Positions 28,901 through 34,332 are shown, counted from the first letter of the stretch. The stretch: 64,000 nucleotides of DNA from Corallococcus macrosporus DSM 14697 (GCF_002305895.1 NZ_CP022203.1:2024501-2088500); one strand, 5' to 3'. The notes: generated from the letters alone by a model not told the origin. Numbers and translations: made by a program.

Positions 28901-31032
28901 TCGAAGCTGAGCGCGGCAATCTGGGCCACGACGTCATACCCGTCCAGGCCCAGCGCCTCGCGCATGCCCAGCAGGTGGTTGAGCATGCCGCGGTGGTCCA
29001 CCATGACGCCCTTGGGCGTGCCGGTGGAGCCGGAGGTGAAGAGGACGTAGGCCAGCGAGTCCGGCGTGGCCCGGGGCGCCAGCCGCTCCGAGCGCTCCGC
29101 CTCGAGCCCCTCCAGCGACAGCACCCGGGGCCGAAGCTCCGCCGGAAGCTCCGCCAGCACCTCGGCGAGCAGTGACTCCACCGGGCCCAGGGGAAGGACG
29201 AACGGCGCACGGCTCTCCGCCAGGAGCCGCGCCAGGCGCGCCGCTGGGAGCTGCGCGTCCAGCGGGAGGTACGCGCCACCCGCCTTGTGAATCGACATCA
29301 GCGCGCGAACGGTGGCCTCGGAGCGGCGCCCGAGCACGGCCACCACCGACTCCAGGCCGACGTCCTGGGCCACCAGCCTTCGCGCCGCGCGGTTGGTGTG
29401 GGCCTCCAACTCCGCGTACGTCCACCGCGCGCTGGCGGAGGCCAGGGCCACCTGGTCCGGCGTGCGCGCGGCCTGGGCGGAGAAGTGCTCGGGGAAGGGC
29501 GCGTCCAGCGGGAAGGGACGGCGCGGCGGATTCGAGTCCGCCAGCACGCGGGCCCGCTCCGCCTCCGGCAGCAGCGACAGCGCGTCGACGCGCGTGTCGG
29601 GTGCCCGCAGCGCGTGCGTGAGGAGCTGGAGGTAGTGCCCCAGCATCCGCCGCGCCGTGGAGGCCTCGAAGAGGTCGGTGCTGTAGCGGGCGAAGAGTTC
29701 GAAGCCGGACGCGCTCTCGAAGAGCGTGACGTGCAGGTCGAACTCGCACGCGCCCGTGTCCATGGGCAGGTCGCGGGCCTGGGCCTCCGGGAAGGCGCCC
29801 GCCAGCGAGTGCTCCACGCGGTACAGGTCGAACATCACCTGGAACAGCGGGGAGTGGCTGAGGCTCCGCTCCACGCCCAGCGCCTGCACCAGCCGCTCGA
29901 AGGGGAGGGCCTGGTGTCCCAGCGCCCCGAGCGTGGTGGCGCGCACCTGGTCGAGCAACGCGGTGAAGGCGTCCGCCGCGTTGACGCGTGTGCGCAGCAC
30001 CACGGTGTTGACGAACAGGCCGACCAGTTCCTCCAGCGACGGGTGCGTGCGTCCAGAGACGGGCGTGCCGACGCAGAAGTCGTCCTGCCGCGAGTACCGG
30101 TACAGCAGCGCGGCGAAGGCCGCGTACAGCGTCATGAACGGCGACACCTGCCGCTCACGGCAGAAGGCGCGCAGCGCGCGGGTGAGCACGGGGGGCAGGG
30201 CGACCCGCTCCGTCAGCGCCCCCCGGTCCGAGCGCCGGGCGGGCCGGGGCTTGTCGGTGGGCAGCTCCAGGCCCTGCACGGCGCCTTCGAGCTGCCGCTT
30301 CCACCAGGCCAGCAGCTCCGGCTCCTGCGCGGTGGCGTCGGGCGTGTGCTGCCACGCGGCGGCATCCGCGTACTCCAACGGGAGCGGGGCCAGCGCGGGC
30401 GCCTCGCCGCGAGCGTGCGCGGCGTGAAGCACCCCCAGCTCCCGCATCAGCACGTTGATGGACGCGCCGTCGGTGACGAGGTGGTGGAACACCAGGGTCA
30501 GCACCTGGCGCTGGCCGGCGAGCTTCAGCAGGCGGAAGCGGTACAGCGGCCCCTGCTCCAGGTCGAAGGGCCGGGAGGCCTCTTCGCGCAGCCGGCGCGA
30601 CAGCGCGGCTTCACTCGCGCCCGTGGCGTCCTCCACGTCGAGGACGCGCTCGGGGATGTCCAGGTAGCGAAGCTGGGGGCGGCCCGCCTCGGCGGGGAAG
30701 CGCGCCCGCAACAGGGGATGCCGCGCCAGCAGGGCTCGCAGCGCGCCGTCGAGCGCGCCTTCGTCCACGGGGGACTCCAGCATCGCGGCCCAGGGCACCA
30801 CGTAGGTCGCGGTGTCCGGGCGGAGCTGGTGCAGGAACCACATGCGCTCCTGCGCGGGAGACAGCACGTCGGCGGCTCCCTCGGGACGGCGCGAGGGGCC
30901 CACGAGGTTCCGGTGGGGCGCCGTGACGGGCGCGCTGTCCGGGGTGGAGGCCTTGCGCTGCTCCAGGAGCTTGCGGAGTTGCTCGCGTTTCGCGGCGGCG
31001 GCGAGGGAGTCGGATTCGGAGCGCGAAGTCAT
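13945..31032 (-). CDS. Five-module nonribosomal peptide synthetase with terminal thioesterase
   Basis: This 5695-aa cytoplasmic assembly line is (C-A-T)x5-TE. Condensation domains start near residues 57, 1177, 2276, 3322 and 4376. FTSGSTG adenylation cores lie near 665, 1785, 2872, 3917 and 4975. Carrier serines are 1061, 2181, 3261, 4316 and 5383. The TE has GYSFGG with Ser5516 and His5670. No epimerase or methylase domain is seen. By-eye pocket codes are DIWEVGADV (1), DIWELIADT (2), DIEIVGTIN (3), DLTKVGEVG (4, matches Asn) and DAESAGVIT (5). C3 has HHLVSDA instead of HHxxxDG and C5 has SHLVNDG. An N-terminal C domain plus the separate loading protein suggests an acylated pentapeptide. The gene starts 28 bp after the barrel gene with no visible ribosome site. 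Confidence 0.95.
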   Translation of the reverse strand: MTSRSESDSLAAAAKREQLRKLLEQRKASTPDSAPVTAPHRNLVGPSRRPEGAADVLSPAQERMWFLHQLRPDTATYVVPWAAMLESPVDEGALDGALRALLARHPLLRARFPAEAGRPQLRYLDIPERVLDVEDATGASEAALSRRLREEASRPFDLEQGPLYRFRLLKLAGQRQVLTLVFHHLVTDGASINVLMRELGVLHAAHARGEAPALAPLPLEYADAAAWQHTPDATAQEPELLAWWKRQLEGAVQGLELPTDKPRPARRSDRGALTERVALPPVLTRALRAFCRERQVSPFMTLYAAFAALLYRYSRQDDFCVGTPVSGRTHPSLEELVGLFVNTVVLRTRVNAADAFTALLDQVRATTLGALGHQALPFERLVQALGVERSLSHSPLFQVMFDLYRVEHSLAGAFPEAQARDLPMDTGACEFDLHVTLFESASGFELFARYSTDLFEASTARRMLGHYLQLLTHALRAPDTRVDALSLLPEAERARVLADSNPPRRPFPLDAPFPEHFSAQAARTPDQVALASASARWTYAELEAHTNRAARRLVAQDVGLESVVAVLGRRSEATVRALMSIHKAGGAYLPLDAQLPAARLARLLAESRAPFVLPLGPVESLLAEVLAELPAELRPRVLSLEGLEAERSERLAPRATPDSLAYVLFTSGSTGTPKGVMVDHRGMLNHLLGMREALGLDGYDVVAQIAALSFDISIWQMLGALPGGGTTYLIEDDVMRDPPRLADALEQGRATVMEMVPSVLQAILEGARPEQDFPDMRWVVLGGEPVPPALCRTWLERCPGCRMADAYGPTESSDVASLHFINEAPEGTFTPIGTPKANMEVYVLDDALQPVPAGVVGELYLGGLGVARGYVGRADLTAERFVPHPFSTTPGARLYRSGDLGRWLPDGVLQFVSRADLQVKVRGMRIELGEVEAALASLPGVRSAAITVQRRGPSDSWLAAWVVPSSPDTNVHSLQAALARLLPAFMLPSRWVLRPQLPLTSTGKLDRKALAALPLDEAPSLSEGGPPRGPLEELLAQLFCQVLGVERIEREASFFHLGGHSLSATRLVARVRHSLGVQLPLSSLFTSPSVASLALEVASLQREASSAPSVAGPTRDAEALQHAASSLLPSAAGLTNEAGALQRADSASTAPSLASPTSDTGVLQPASSSLPPSASAPSLSQAQERLWFIHQLQPDSGAYHIPQAVELRGAVSAEALDSAVRWLLERHPVLRTTVVSQQGQARVEVSSVPARVLQTEALRSAPEALDLRLQQESWRPFSLEQGPLYRFLLLDIGDDRHVLLAVFHHLVVDGLSLDILLRELGEAYAAFQRGQAPSLASVTLHYSDVAAWQRSEPVQARDAVQLDYWKQRLSGAPALLQLPTDKPRPAVLTHQGASTGTQALPAALTDAVQRASREHDATPFMVLYAAFAALLYRYSQQDDFCVGTPVSGRTHPSLEGVVGLLANTVPLRTQVEPSTSFASLLAQVRSTTLDALGHQDVPFERLVQALGVERSLSHSPLYQVMFDLHRVQGSLADAFSGLEARPVPVDIRASPFDLALSVIEQSGHFELFLRYSGELFEAETARRMLEHYQRLLAQALTEPHLPLSRLSLLSSDEQAVVLRHARPTPLAFGLDTCLPERISAHARNTPDQVALASADAQWTYAQLETQGLRAARTLRAQGVGHESVVAVLGRRSEATVRALLSLHKAGAAYLPLDAQLPASRLARLLMESRAPFVLPLGPVESLLAEVLEELPAELRPRVLSLQPMAAESDAPLTSFVTPDSLAYVLFTSGSTGTPKGVMVDHRGMLNHLLGMQHSLQLGASDVLAQTAPLSFDISIWQMLGALAAGGTAYVVDDDVVREPARLIAALQQAGATTVELVPSLLQALLEEPGDAPLPALRQMLTIGEALPPSTCRAWFERYPSVPLVNAYGPAECADTATLWRMLAPPASASTPIGTPKANMEVYVLDDALQPLPPGVPGELYIGGTGVGRGYVGRADLTAERFVPHPFSTTPGARLYRTGDRGLWNTNGTLSFLGRVDFQVKVRGMRIELGEVEAALASLPGVRSAAVTVQRRGPSDSWLAAWVVPSSPDTDVHSLQAALARLLPAFMLPSRWVLRPQLPLTSTGKLDRKALAALPLDEAPSLSEGGPPRGPLEELLAQLFCQVLGVERIEREASFFHLGGHSLSATRLVARVRHSLGVQLPLSSLFTSPSVSSLALEVASLQREASSAPSVAGPTRDAGALQREDSSRTEPSLAGLTNEAGALQRAASASTAPSLSQAQERLWFIHQLQPDSGAHVVGQAAEWTGTVDVPALDAAARWLLVRHPVLRTTVSSRQGQPQASVAPVPASVLQVEPLPPGADAPARQARRLTEEGNRPFDVEHGPLYRFLLLEAEQARHVLVVVFHHLVSDALSAGLLMHELGEAYAAFQQGHAPSLAPVALHYSDVAAWQRAEPVQARDAAQLDYWKQRLSGAPELLQLPADKPRPAVLSHRGGNTGYHPLPPSLSESLRALCRQQQVTPFMVLYAAFAALLYRYSQQDDFCVGTPVSGRTHPSLEGVVGLLANTVPLRTQVEPSTSFASLLAQVRSSTLDALGHQDVPFEQLVRALGVERSPGHAPLVQVMFDLHRTELSAASGFHALGARRVPIETWTCEVDLFLTAIEVGEGFEVYFQYSTDLFEPGTVERLRNHYVQLLAHAVASPRTTVGELALLSAAERAQVLQGFNATERPFDSEGTIVSLIEAQVARTPDAPAVVAPEGTLTFRELHTRASRLAAHLTAAGAGPEAVVGLCLERSLDAVVSLVAIFISGAGCLPLEATHPPARRAALLRQARARLVVSRPGLFAGVEPGVPLVSPDVRGDVVAVPRPPRAEHLAYLLYTSGSTGEPKGVELTHRNVVHCFAAFDTYYATQPGECWASSGSLSFDIHLEELLFSITRGARTVLREVGPLGLGRDILRHGITHVVITPSSLATALEEPGAPEAFRALKVLVTGGEVLPDPLVRQLALTQTRLVNTYGPTETSINVAAEITLPDRPVRLGRPLDRCRLYVLDASGAPVPPGVPGELYIGGTCLGRGYRDRPDLTADRFIPDAFSGTEGARLYRTGDRVRWNGDGSLGFLGRTDFQVKVRGVRVELEEVEAALLRQPGVRQASVVVRGSQRDARLESFLVLDDTAPGVEARLREGLSRALPEALVPSRFTVLNALPMTTSGKVDRKALAALPVQDMEPEAAPGARPRGAVEELLALLFCQVLGVPQVRREDDFFHIGGHSLAATRLVARVRQAFDVEFPLQAFFTEPTIAGLARELEARRDGAALLPAPVPRPVDAALTLSPTQERLWFVQQLHPGTSAYHLAEAVELAGPLDVAAMEDALRWLVTRHPVLRLAVPARDGLPAPVQAPVPARVLDVEASDAPEQWARDAVHAPFDLARGPLYRFRLLRTAPEQHVLLLAFHHLVVDGLSLDVLVHELGEAYAAFHHRRVPTLAPPRLEHADIAAWLRTPPARERDEAQLTYWKQKLEGVPGLLRLTPDKPRPEAPLLTGAITGGHALSADTVRALQAFCREQQATPYMVLLAAFSALLHRYSGQEDFCVGTPVAGRTHPALEGVVGLMLNTVALRTPVAPDAPFSTLVARVRATTLEALAHQDVPLDRVVQALGVERSATHSPLFQVMFDLVRTDRTLADAFPDLRARPLQPELLTSPFDLSLWVAESATGYTLALRYGTELFEVTTAQRFLGHYLRLLQHALEAPGTAVSALEVLPAAEREHLLQTWNGADADFPREHTVHALFEAQAARAPDAPAVLHGADVLTYGQLNARANQLARHLRRLGVRSQTLVGLCLRRSVDMVVAVLGVLKAGGAYVPMDASHPPARLNFLLEDTGAPVLITEDAVADTLPVSQALVLCLDSEWERTAGREPDAPLEAVSSAEDLAYLIYTSGSTGRPKGVMVEHRGVVNYLHWARTAYAVDDGAGAPVHSSLAFDLTVTSLLLPLTAGRPVTLVPEEEGVDGLAAALRTGADFSLVKLTPAHLQMLAAQLAPEARAGRTRAFVIGGEALTSAVVEPWRRHAPGTRLINEYGPTETVVGCCVHTVDADTAVEGAVPIGRPIANTRLYVLDASLRPVPAGVPGELYIGGEGVARGYWRRPELTAERFVPDPFSSVPGARMYRTGDRVRLRPSDVLEYLGRVDFQVKVRGHRVEPGEVEAALRELPGIAAATVVLREDGVTGPRLVGYVTGHDAVPDTEPLRAALTQRLPAHMVPAALVALPQLPLTPNGKVDREALPAPEAQAAPGEDFVPPSTPTERALAQLWEALLGVPRVGARDDFFELGGHSLLSVQLASRVRERLGVELPVATLFATPTLAELAARVDASPRVVEVVDAAPRARPERVPASLVQERLWYAMQLPEAPPFVVVAALVLEGDLDVARLETALEAVLEHNATLRTTFHLEHGAVVTQAHPITRPVLAQTDLSHLPAAEALDAARAIATRHDREPFAVDQGPLYRFELARLDATGSRHVLVASMSHLVNDGIGMGAFLEELAQAWAAATPLLPPAPRTYADFALWQRSPEHLREVDAAVASWKDALAHAPSVLDLPLDFPRRAPALNANMRPEPLSLGAEAMTALQALARREGVSPFTAVLALMQLWLHRLSAQPHVVVASPFSGRVLPRSERQVGYFANVLPLCTEVAGAPSFRALLRRAWEVVGHATANQEVPFKRIADTAQPDAPRTAPPLAQALLLLDSPASLSFGELRTTYLDGESIFPAYDVVLHLIERPEGGTLGFLATDSALFTAATAQRMARAFEQLLTEAVRAPDAPLARLSLLSSQQRAQVLATLDGGPQAIPEGACIHTLFEAQVRRSPQAPAVAHGESTWSYAELNARANALAARLLAQGMQPEERVGVVMEPSNQGMAALLGILKAGGAYVPLDAGWPEPRKRSVLARAGVRRLWVDAEALEAHAGLVPDVEVPPQPEHVAEDLEPGPRHVPASQVAYIVFTSGSTGEPKGVMVEHRSVVNHNVALAARFGLRPGDRMLQFAPLSFDAAAEDLYPPLVVGATVVMRSGLVPAHVMTPYLEETGITLISLPPTYIEEWIRQMESHGQRVPARLRLLAPGGDVLKRETYEAWVRVGGGHAPWLNVYGPTECTITSATCDIPGAEGLGTEATFPIGRPIPRVRIHLLDEHLEPVLPGLPGRVYIGGAAPARGYLGAPDLTAERFIPDPFSSEPGARMYHTGDLARMLPDGRLRFLGRADHQIKIRGFRVELAEIEACLRQFPGVEEAVVLARTGGSGQTQLQAFIQAPPAQVRVEALREHVASRLPSYMVPTALVVMEALPINANGKVDRQALPDASTQPAAPAVQETPGEHHETPFRTTLEMALERLWREVLGRTDIGASDDFFQTGGDSILAMRLLSRMEEELGVPVPLATLFQYPVFRETADAVQELLAEGPPRSSVVSLSGKQTPKSAPPFFVFHPADGELHYYRNLTPLLEPGLRCFGVQAPETQSKHGHATFDARIDAYVRDLREVQPHGPYRFAGYSFGGYPALGVAAALEAQGETVELLALVDALPATEGPQTPEDPVRSMADEFGILDAALEAELALLDDAARWERVTALGRELGMLAPHSRAADLRRIWHVLGEVLVPQVLGWKVPSVRARVQLFTSAPSRALHGETLGWEQHLTREQLDVVPLASSHFGTLQPPCVQELANHLLEVLKRQGR
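23280..23480 (-). repeat. NRPS C3 tract nearly identical to the C2 tract
   Basis: About 200 bp within the condensation domain of module 3 is nearly identical to 26574-26774 in module 2, at an offset of 3294 bp. It covers the stretch from the DALGHQDVPFE helix to LYAAFAALLYRYS. The match is far tighter than between other C domains of the gene. This indicates recent internal duplication or gene conversion. Confidence 0.8.
24205..24385 (-). repeat. Short repeat linker between carrier 2 and condensation 3
   Basis: The linker consists of imperfect units of about 22 residues, each beginning LQR and containing a PSxAGxTxxAGA-type core, with a little more than two copies. It is Ala/Ser/Thr rich and probably unstructured. 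The same unit family fills the linker at 27490-27745, where there are more copies. Confidence 0.75.
24420..24920 (-). repeat. NRPS A2-T2 tract nearly identical to A1-T1
   Basis: This roughly 500-bp tract covers the adenylation C-subdomain and carrier protein of module 2. It is nearly base-for-base the same as 27780-28280 in module 1, at an offset of 3360 bp. The core subdomain that sets substrate choice is less similar. This looks like a subdomain-level duplication in which the selectivity region has diverged or been exchanged. Confidence 0.82.
26574..26774 (-). repeat. NRPS C2 tract nearly identical to the C3 tract
   Basis: This is the partner of 23280-23480, lying in the condensation domain of module 2 with only scattered differences. 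It differs in offset (3294 bp) from the adenylation-carrier repeat (3360 bp). The difference is accounted for by the unequal linker lengths. Confidence 0.8.
27490..27745 (-). repeat. Long repeat linker between carrier 1 and condensation 2
   Basis: Between T1 and C2 there are more than three imperfect copies of the same unit of about 22 residues found in the T2-C3 linker. Each starts LQ and carries TNEAGA, TRDAEA or TSDTGV. The copy number differs between the two linkers, as expected for expansion and contraction of an in-frame minisatellite. The other two inter-module junctions lack it. Confidence 0.78.
27780..28280 (-). repeat. NRPS A1-T1 tract nearly identical to A2-T2
   Basis: This is the partner of 24420-24920. 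It runs from the carrier protein through the adenylation C-subdomain up to the VKVRGMRIELGEVEAA hinge region. The near identity stops close to the start of the core subdomain. Confidence 0.82.
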
Positions 31033-31060
31033 GAGGCGGAGGTCCGGAAGGCCCGTGGGG

Positions 31061-33016
31061 CTAGATGCGAACGTAGAGGCTCACGCCGGCGCGGAAGACG
31101 CCAAGCCCCGAGCCGGGGACGGTGGGGTCCGCGGGGAGGCTCTCGAAGCGGAACTCGCTGCCGCGTTCGCCGTAGGGCACCTCGACGAAGGTCTGGACGA
31201 AGATGTCCCGGATGTCGAAGGGCGAGGAGTTGAAGGCCAGCCGTGACAGGTACGAGGCGTCCTGCACGTTGGCGATGGTGGTGAAGATGAGCGACAACTG
31301 CGACATGCCGCGCCGGCCGATGTTGACCTGGCCCAGGGCGTAGTAGCGGCCGTGGAAGAGCGGCCGGAAGTCACCCTGCGCGCTGAGCCAGGGCAGGAAG
31401 GCGCGGTCGTCGTAGCCCAGCGGGTTGTGGAAGCCCTCCACCCGGACCACGGCGCGGTACAGCTCGGCGAAGTTGAAGGTGGCTGAAACGCCCGCGCTGA
31501 CCAGCAGCCTGCGGCCCTCCAGCGTGCGCTCCACGAAGCCGTCCCCCTGGCGGGCCCAGAGGCGCGTGTTGCCGTCGCCCACCCAGGCCAGCTCGGCGTT
31601 GAAGTCCAGGATGCCCAGCGCCATCGTCGCGTCCAGGCCGTACCGGGGCCGGCGCGACTGGTCGAACACCGCCGTCGCGGCGATTTCGCCCGTGCCCACC
31701 GCCATCTCCGCGCGCACGCCGCCACCGTAGCGCACCCGCCGGAGGTCCTCGCCCGCGTCCTCCACGTTGGCGGTGCCCAGCAGCGACAGGTTGGCGGCCA
31801 TGGACTCCCACGGCACCGTGAGGCGGACCATGTCGACGCCCGTGCGCAGGTCGAAGATGTTGAGCGGATCCGGGTTGGGCGCCTGCAGGAAGTCGGTCGG
31901 GTTCCAGATTTGCGAGCTGCCCCAGCGAATCTCCTGGCGCCCGGCGGTGACGAACAGCCGCTGGGCGACGTCGAACTTCAGCCACATCTGCCCCAGCGCG
32001 GCGGCGGGGCCGTTGGCCTCGGTGGACAGCGGGTCGTACGCGAGCCGCCCCATCATGAAGCCGCGCACGTGCTTCGACGGCGTCGCGTCCAGGTAGATGT
32101 CCGCCAGCGCGGGGAGGACCGGCGCGTACGACGTCTTCCCCCGCGAGCGCAGGCCCGTCACCTCCGCGCGCTGGAAGTAGATGCCGCCCACCGCCAGCAC
32201 GTCCGGCTGCCGCTCCTGCGGATTCTCATGCCAGGGGTCCGCGGCCTCACCTCCCGGACCCTGCCAGCCTTCCACGAGGGTGCCGGAGGGACCTGCTCCG
32301 GCCGGCGCGGCCGTGGGCGCGGGCGCGTCGAGCAGGTCCTCGAAGCCCGCGGGCGCGCCCGCTTCGCCCGGGTCCACCGCGGCGGTGGCGAGCCCGGCGG
32401 CGGAGCCCGCGTCGGGCGGCCGCTCCCCCGAGGCAGGGGCCGCCCTGGGGGCATCGTCCGGAGTCGCGGCGGCCGGCACGGTGGTGCCTTCGCTCCCGGC
32501 CTGGGGCAGGGGGCCCCGTGCCGGGGAGCCGCGCACCGGCGCCAGGGGCTCGATGTAGCGCATCGACTTCACCCGCTGGCGCGCGTCCAGTCGCACGCTC
32601 AGTCCGCGCTCGCGGTAATGCCACCAGCGCTGACGTGCCGGCGCGGCCTCCTCCTCGCGGCAGTCCAGGCCCGCGTCCGGAGGCTTCGCCGCGTCACACG
32701 CGGGGCCGTACAGCGCGGTGAGGCCCGCGGGCGTCGGCGGCCGGGTGGGGATGACCTCGATGCGGCGCAACACGCCCTGACGGGCGTCGAAGTGGAAGCT
32801 CGTGCTCCGCGTGCCCCCCGGCGCGGCCTTGCGCTGGTACGTCAGCACCACCTCGCCGTCCTTGTGGACCTGTCGGGTGGGGGCGCCGAAAGAGAGCAGC
32901 ACCTGCTGGAGCGTCGTCACCCCGGGCTCCGTGCCGTTCCAGGGCTCGGCGGACGCGGCAAGACTCCAGAGCAGGACGGCCGCGGCCAGGGCTCGGACGG
33001 ACAGAGGGGGCATCAT
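31061..33016 (-). CDS. Outer-membrane beta-barrel protein with BamE-like N-terminal domain
   Basis: This is a 651-aa exported protein. The start is placed at ATG 33016 (MMPPLSVRALAAAVLLW), preceded by AGGGGG. A longer frame to 33061 has no ribosome site. After a signal peptide of about 23 residues, residues 25-150 look like a SmpA/BamE-type unit (PGVTTLQQVLLSFGAPT). A long Pro/Ala/Gly-rich linker follows, then about 350 residues of alternating strands resembling DUF1302-like barrels (TAGRQEIRWGSSQIWNPTDF), ending in the aromatic strand SLYVRI typical of barrels. It is the first gene of the unit with the NRPS, 28 bp away. It could be the outer-membrane partner for the LolA-like carrier and FtsX permeases encoded nearby. 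Confidence 0.75.
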   Translation of the reverse strand: MMPPLSVRALAAAVLLWSLAASAEPWNGTEPGVTTLQQVLLSFGAPTRQVHKDGEVVLTYQRKAAPGGTRSTSFHFDARQGVLRRIEVIPTRPPTPAGLTALYGPACDAAKPPDAGLDCREEEAAPARQRWWHYRERGLSVRLDARQRVKSMRYIEPLAPVRGSPARGPLPQAGSEGTTVPAAATPDDAPRAAPASGERPPDAGSAAGLATAAVDPGEAGAPAGFEDLLDAPAPTAAPAGAGPSGTLVEGWQGPGGEAADPWHENPQERQPDVLAVGGIYFQRAEVTGLRSRGKTSYAPVLPALADIYLDATPSKHVRGFMMGRLAYDPLSTEANGPAAALGQMWLKFDVAQRLFVTAGRQEIRWGSSQIWNPTDFLQAPNPDPLNIFDLRTGVDMVRLTVPWESMAANLSLLGTANVEDAGEDLRRVRYGGGVRAEMAVGTGEIAATAVFDQSRRPRYGLDATMALGILDFNAELAWVGDGNTRLWARQGDGFVERTLEGRRLLVSAGVSATFNFAELYRAVVRVEGFHNPLGYDDRAFLPWLSAQGDFRPLFHGRYYALGQVNIGRRGMSQLSLIFTTIANVQDASYLSRLAFNSSPFDIRDIFVQTFVEVPYGERGSEFRFESLPADPTVPGSGLGVFRAGVSLYVRI

Positions 33017-33095
33017 CACAGGGGCCCCCTGAGCGTATACGAGTCTCAATCCGCGATACATGTGTCGAAAAATTCTTAGGAAAAGGGACTGTGGA

Positions 33096-33126
33096 TTGAC
33101 AGCCCCCCCGGACAGCCGGAAACAAT
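33096..33126 (+). promoter_or_regulatory. Possible sigma70-type promoter for the small-peptide operon
   Basis: TTGACA at 33096-33101 is a perfect -35 match. AACAAT at 33121-33126 follows with 19-bp spacing and matches the -10 box at 4 of 6 positions. The surrounding 33017-33100 stretch is notably AT-rich for this genome. It lies between the divergent barrel/NRPS unit and the peptide gene at 33158. Not proven. Confidence 0.4.
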
Positions 33127-33157
33127 CGCGCCCCCACCCCCCGCTCCAGGAGGCCTC

Positions 33158-33328
33158 ATGGCTTCGGAAGAGACCTTGTCCGCAGCGCCCGCCCAGAACG
33201 CGTCAGCCACCGTCGACGCGGCTCCCACCGAGGCCTCCGCCGCGCCTGAGAAGCTCGATGAAATCGAGGAGATCGACTTCCTGCTCGAGGAGATCGAGAG
33301 CAAGATTGCTCCGCTCGCGCTGGCGTGA
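33158..33328 (+). CDS. 56-aa acidic peptide, possible modified-peptide precursor
   Basis: ATG at 33158 is preceded by a strong AGGAGG with good spacing. The 56-residue product has an Ala/Pro/Ser/Thr-rich N-terminal half. An acidic amphipathic helix follows (KLDEIEEIDFLLEEIESK), and the C-terminus is hydrophobic and ends APLALA. There is no Cys, signal peptide or membrane helix. Its TGA at 33326-33328 overlaps the GTG start of the Rieske oxygenase (GTGA), so the two are translationally coupled. I do not recognise a named family. Leader-like acidic helices next to an oxygenase and near TldD/TldE suggest a RiPP precursor. A small partner subunit of the oxygenase is the main alternative. Confidence 0.65.
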   Translation: MASEETLSAAPAQNASATVDAAPTEASAAPEKLDEIEEIDFLLEEIESKIAPLALA

Positions 33329-34332
33329 GGGTCGTGCGTTCCTACGTTGACGCCTTCTCCGCGTACTGGCACCCGGTCGCCTTCTCGAACGCGCTGACGG
33401 CGGCTCCGCTCGCCGTGCAGTTGCTGGAGACGGAGCTGGTGCTGTGGCGGACGGGCTCGGGCGTGGCCGTGTCGCACCGGCGGTGTTCGCACCGGGGCGC
33501 CGACCTCAGCCTGGGCGTCGTCACCCCGGAGGGGCTGCGCTGCGGCTTCCATGGCTGGACCTACGGCGCGGACGGCCGCTGTGTGCGCGTCCCGTCCCAG
33601 CCGTCCGCGCCCATTCCCGCCCGCGCGCGCGTCTCCGCCTTCCAGGCCACGGAGCGCTACGGCCTCGTCTGGGTCTGCCTGGCTCCGGAGCCCGCCGCGC
33701 CGCTGCCGGAGTGGCCGGAGCTGGAGGATGGCACCCTGGCCACCGTGCCGCTGCCGGTGCTGGACTGGGACGTCGCCGCGGGCCGGATGATCGAAATCGT
33801 GCTGGACGTGGCCCACCTGTCCTTCGTGCACGAAGGCACCTTCGGCAACCCGGAGCAGCCGGAGGTGCCCCCGTATGAGGTGGAGCGGCGTCCCACCGGC
33901 GTCAGCGCGCGCATCGTGTATCCCGCGATGGCGCCGTCGACGGACGGCCTGCCGCCCCGGGTGGACCGCACCACGCTCACCTACGACGTGACGCTGCCCT
34001 TCGCCGCGAAGCTCGCCTTCAAGCCCACGCTCTTCTACGTCCACACCGTCTACGCCATCGCCGCTCCGCTCTCCGAGGAGAAGATGCGGTGCTTCTACTT
34101 CGCCTCGTACCACCCCCGGTTGCGCAACCACTTCCCGGACATGTTCGTGAAGAGTGAGCTGGCCATCCTGGAGCAGGACCGCCGCACGCTGGAGGGCGTG
34201 CGTCCCCGGGCCCAGCCCCTGGATTTCGCCGGCGAGGTCCACTCGCCCGCGGACCGGCTGCCCATCGAGTACCGGCGGGGCGTCATCGCCCTGCGGCTGG
34301 GCAGGCCCGTGGACGGACCCGCTCCGGAATGA
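33325..34332 (+). CDS. Rieske [2Fe-2S] non-haem iron oxygenase
   Basis: This 335-aa cytoplasmic enzyme has a Rieske cluster site CSH...CGFH at about residues 53-75. A mononuclear iron site (LDVAHLSFVH) lies near 158-167, with a later acidic ligand expected. That is the alpha-subunit layout of Rieske mono- and dioxygenases. GTG at 33325 overlaps the stop of the peptide gene and its own TGA overlaps the ATG of the cytochrome gene (ATGA). No ferredoxin or reductase gene is adjacent, so the electron donor is unknown. The substrate may be the 56-aa peptide or a small molecule; neither is demonstrated. Confidence 0.88.
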   Translation: MRVVRSYVDAFSAYWHPVAFSNALTAAPLAVQLLETELVLWRTGSGVAVSHRRCSHRGADLSLGVVTPEGLRCGFHGWTYGADGRCVRVPSQPSAPIPARARVSAFQATERYGLVWVCLAPEPAAPLPEWPELEDGTLATVPLPVLDWDVAAGRMIEIVLDVAHLSFVHEGTFGNPEQPEVPPYEVERRPTGVSARIVYPAMAPSTDGLPPRVDRTTLTYDVTLPFAAKLAFKPTLFYVHTVYAIAAPLSEEKMRCFYFASYHPRLRNHFPDMFVKSELAILEQDRRTLEGVRPRAQPLDFAGEVHSPADRLPIEYRRGVIALRLGRPVDGPAPE

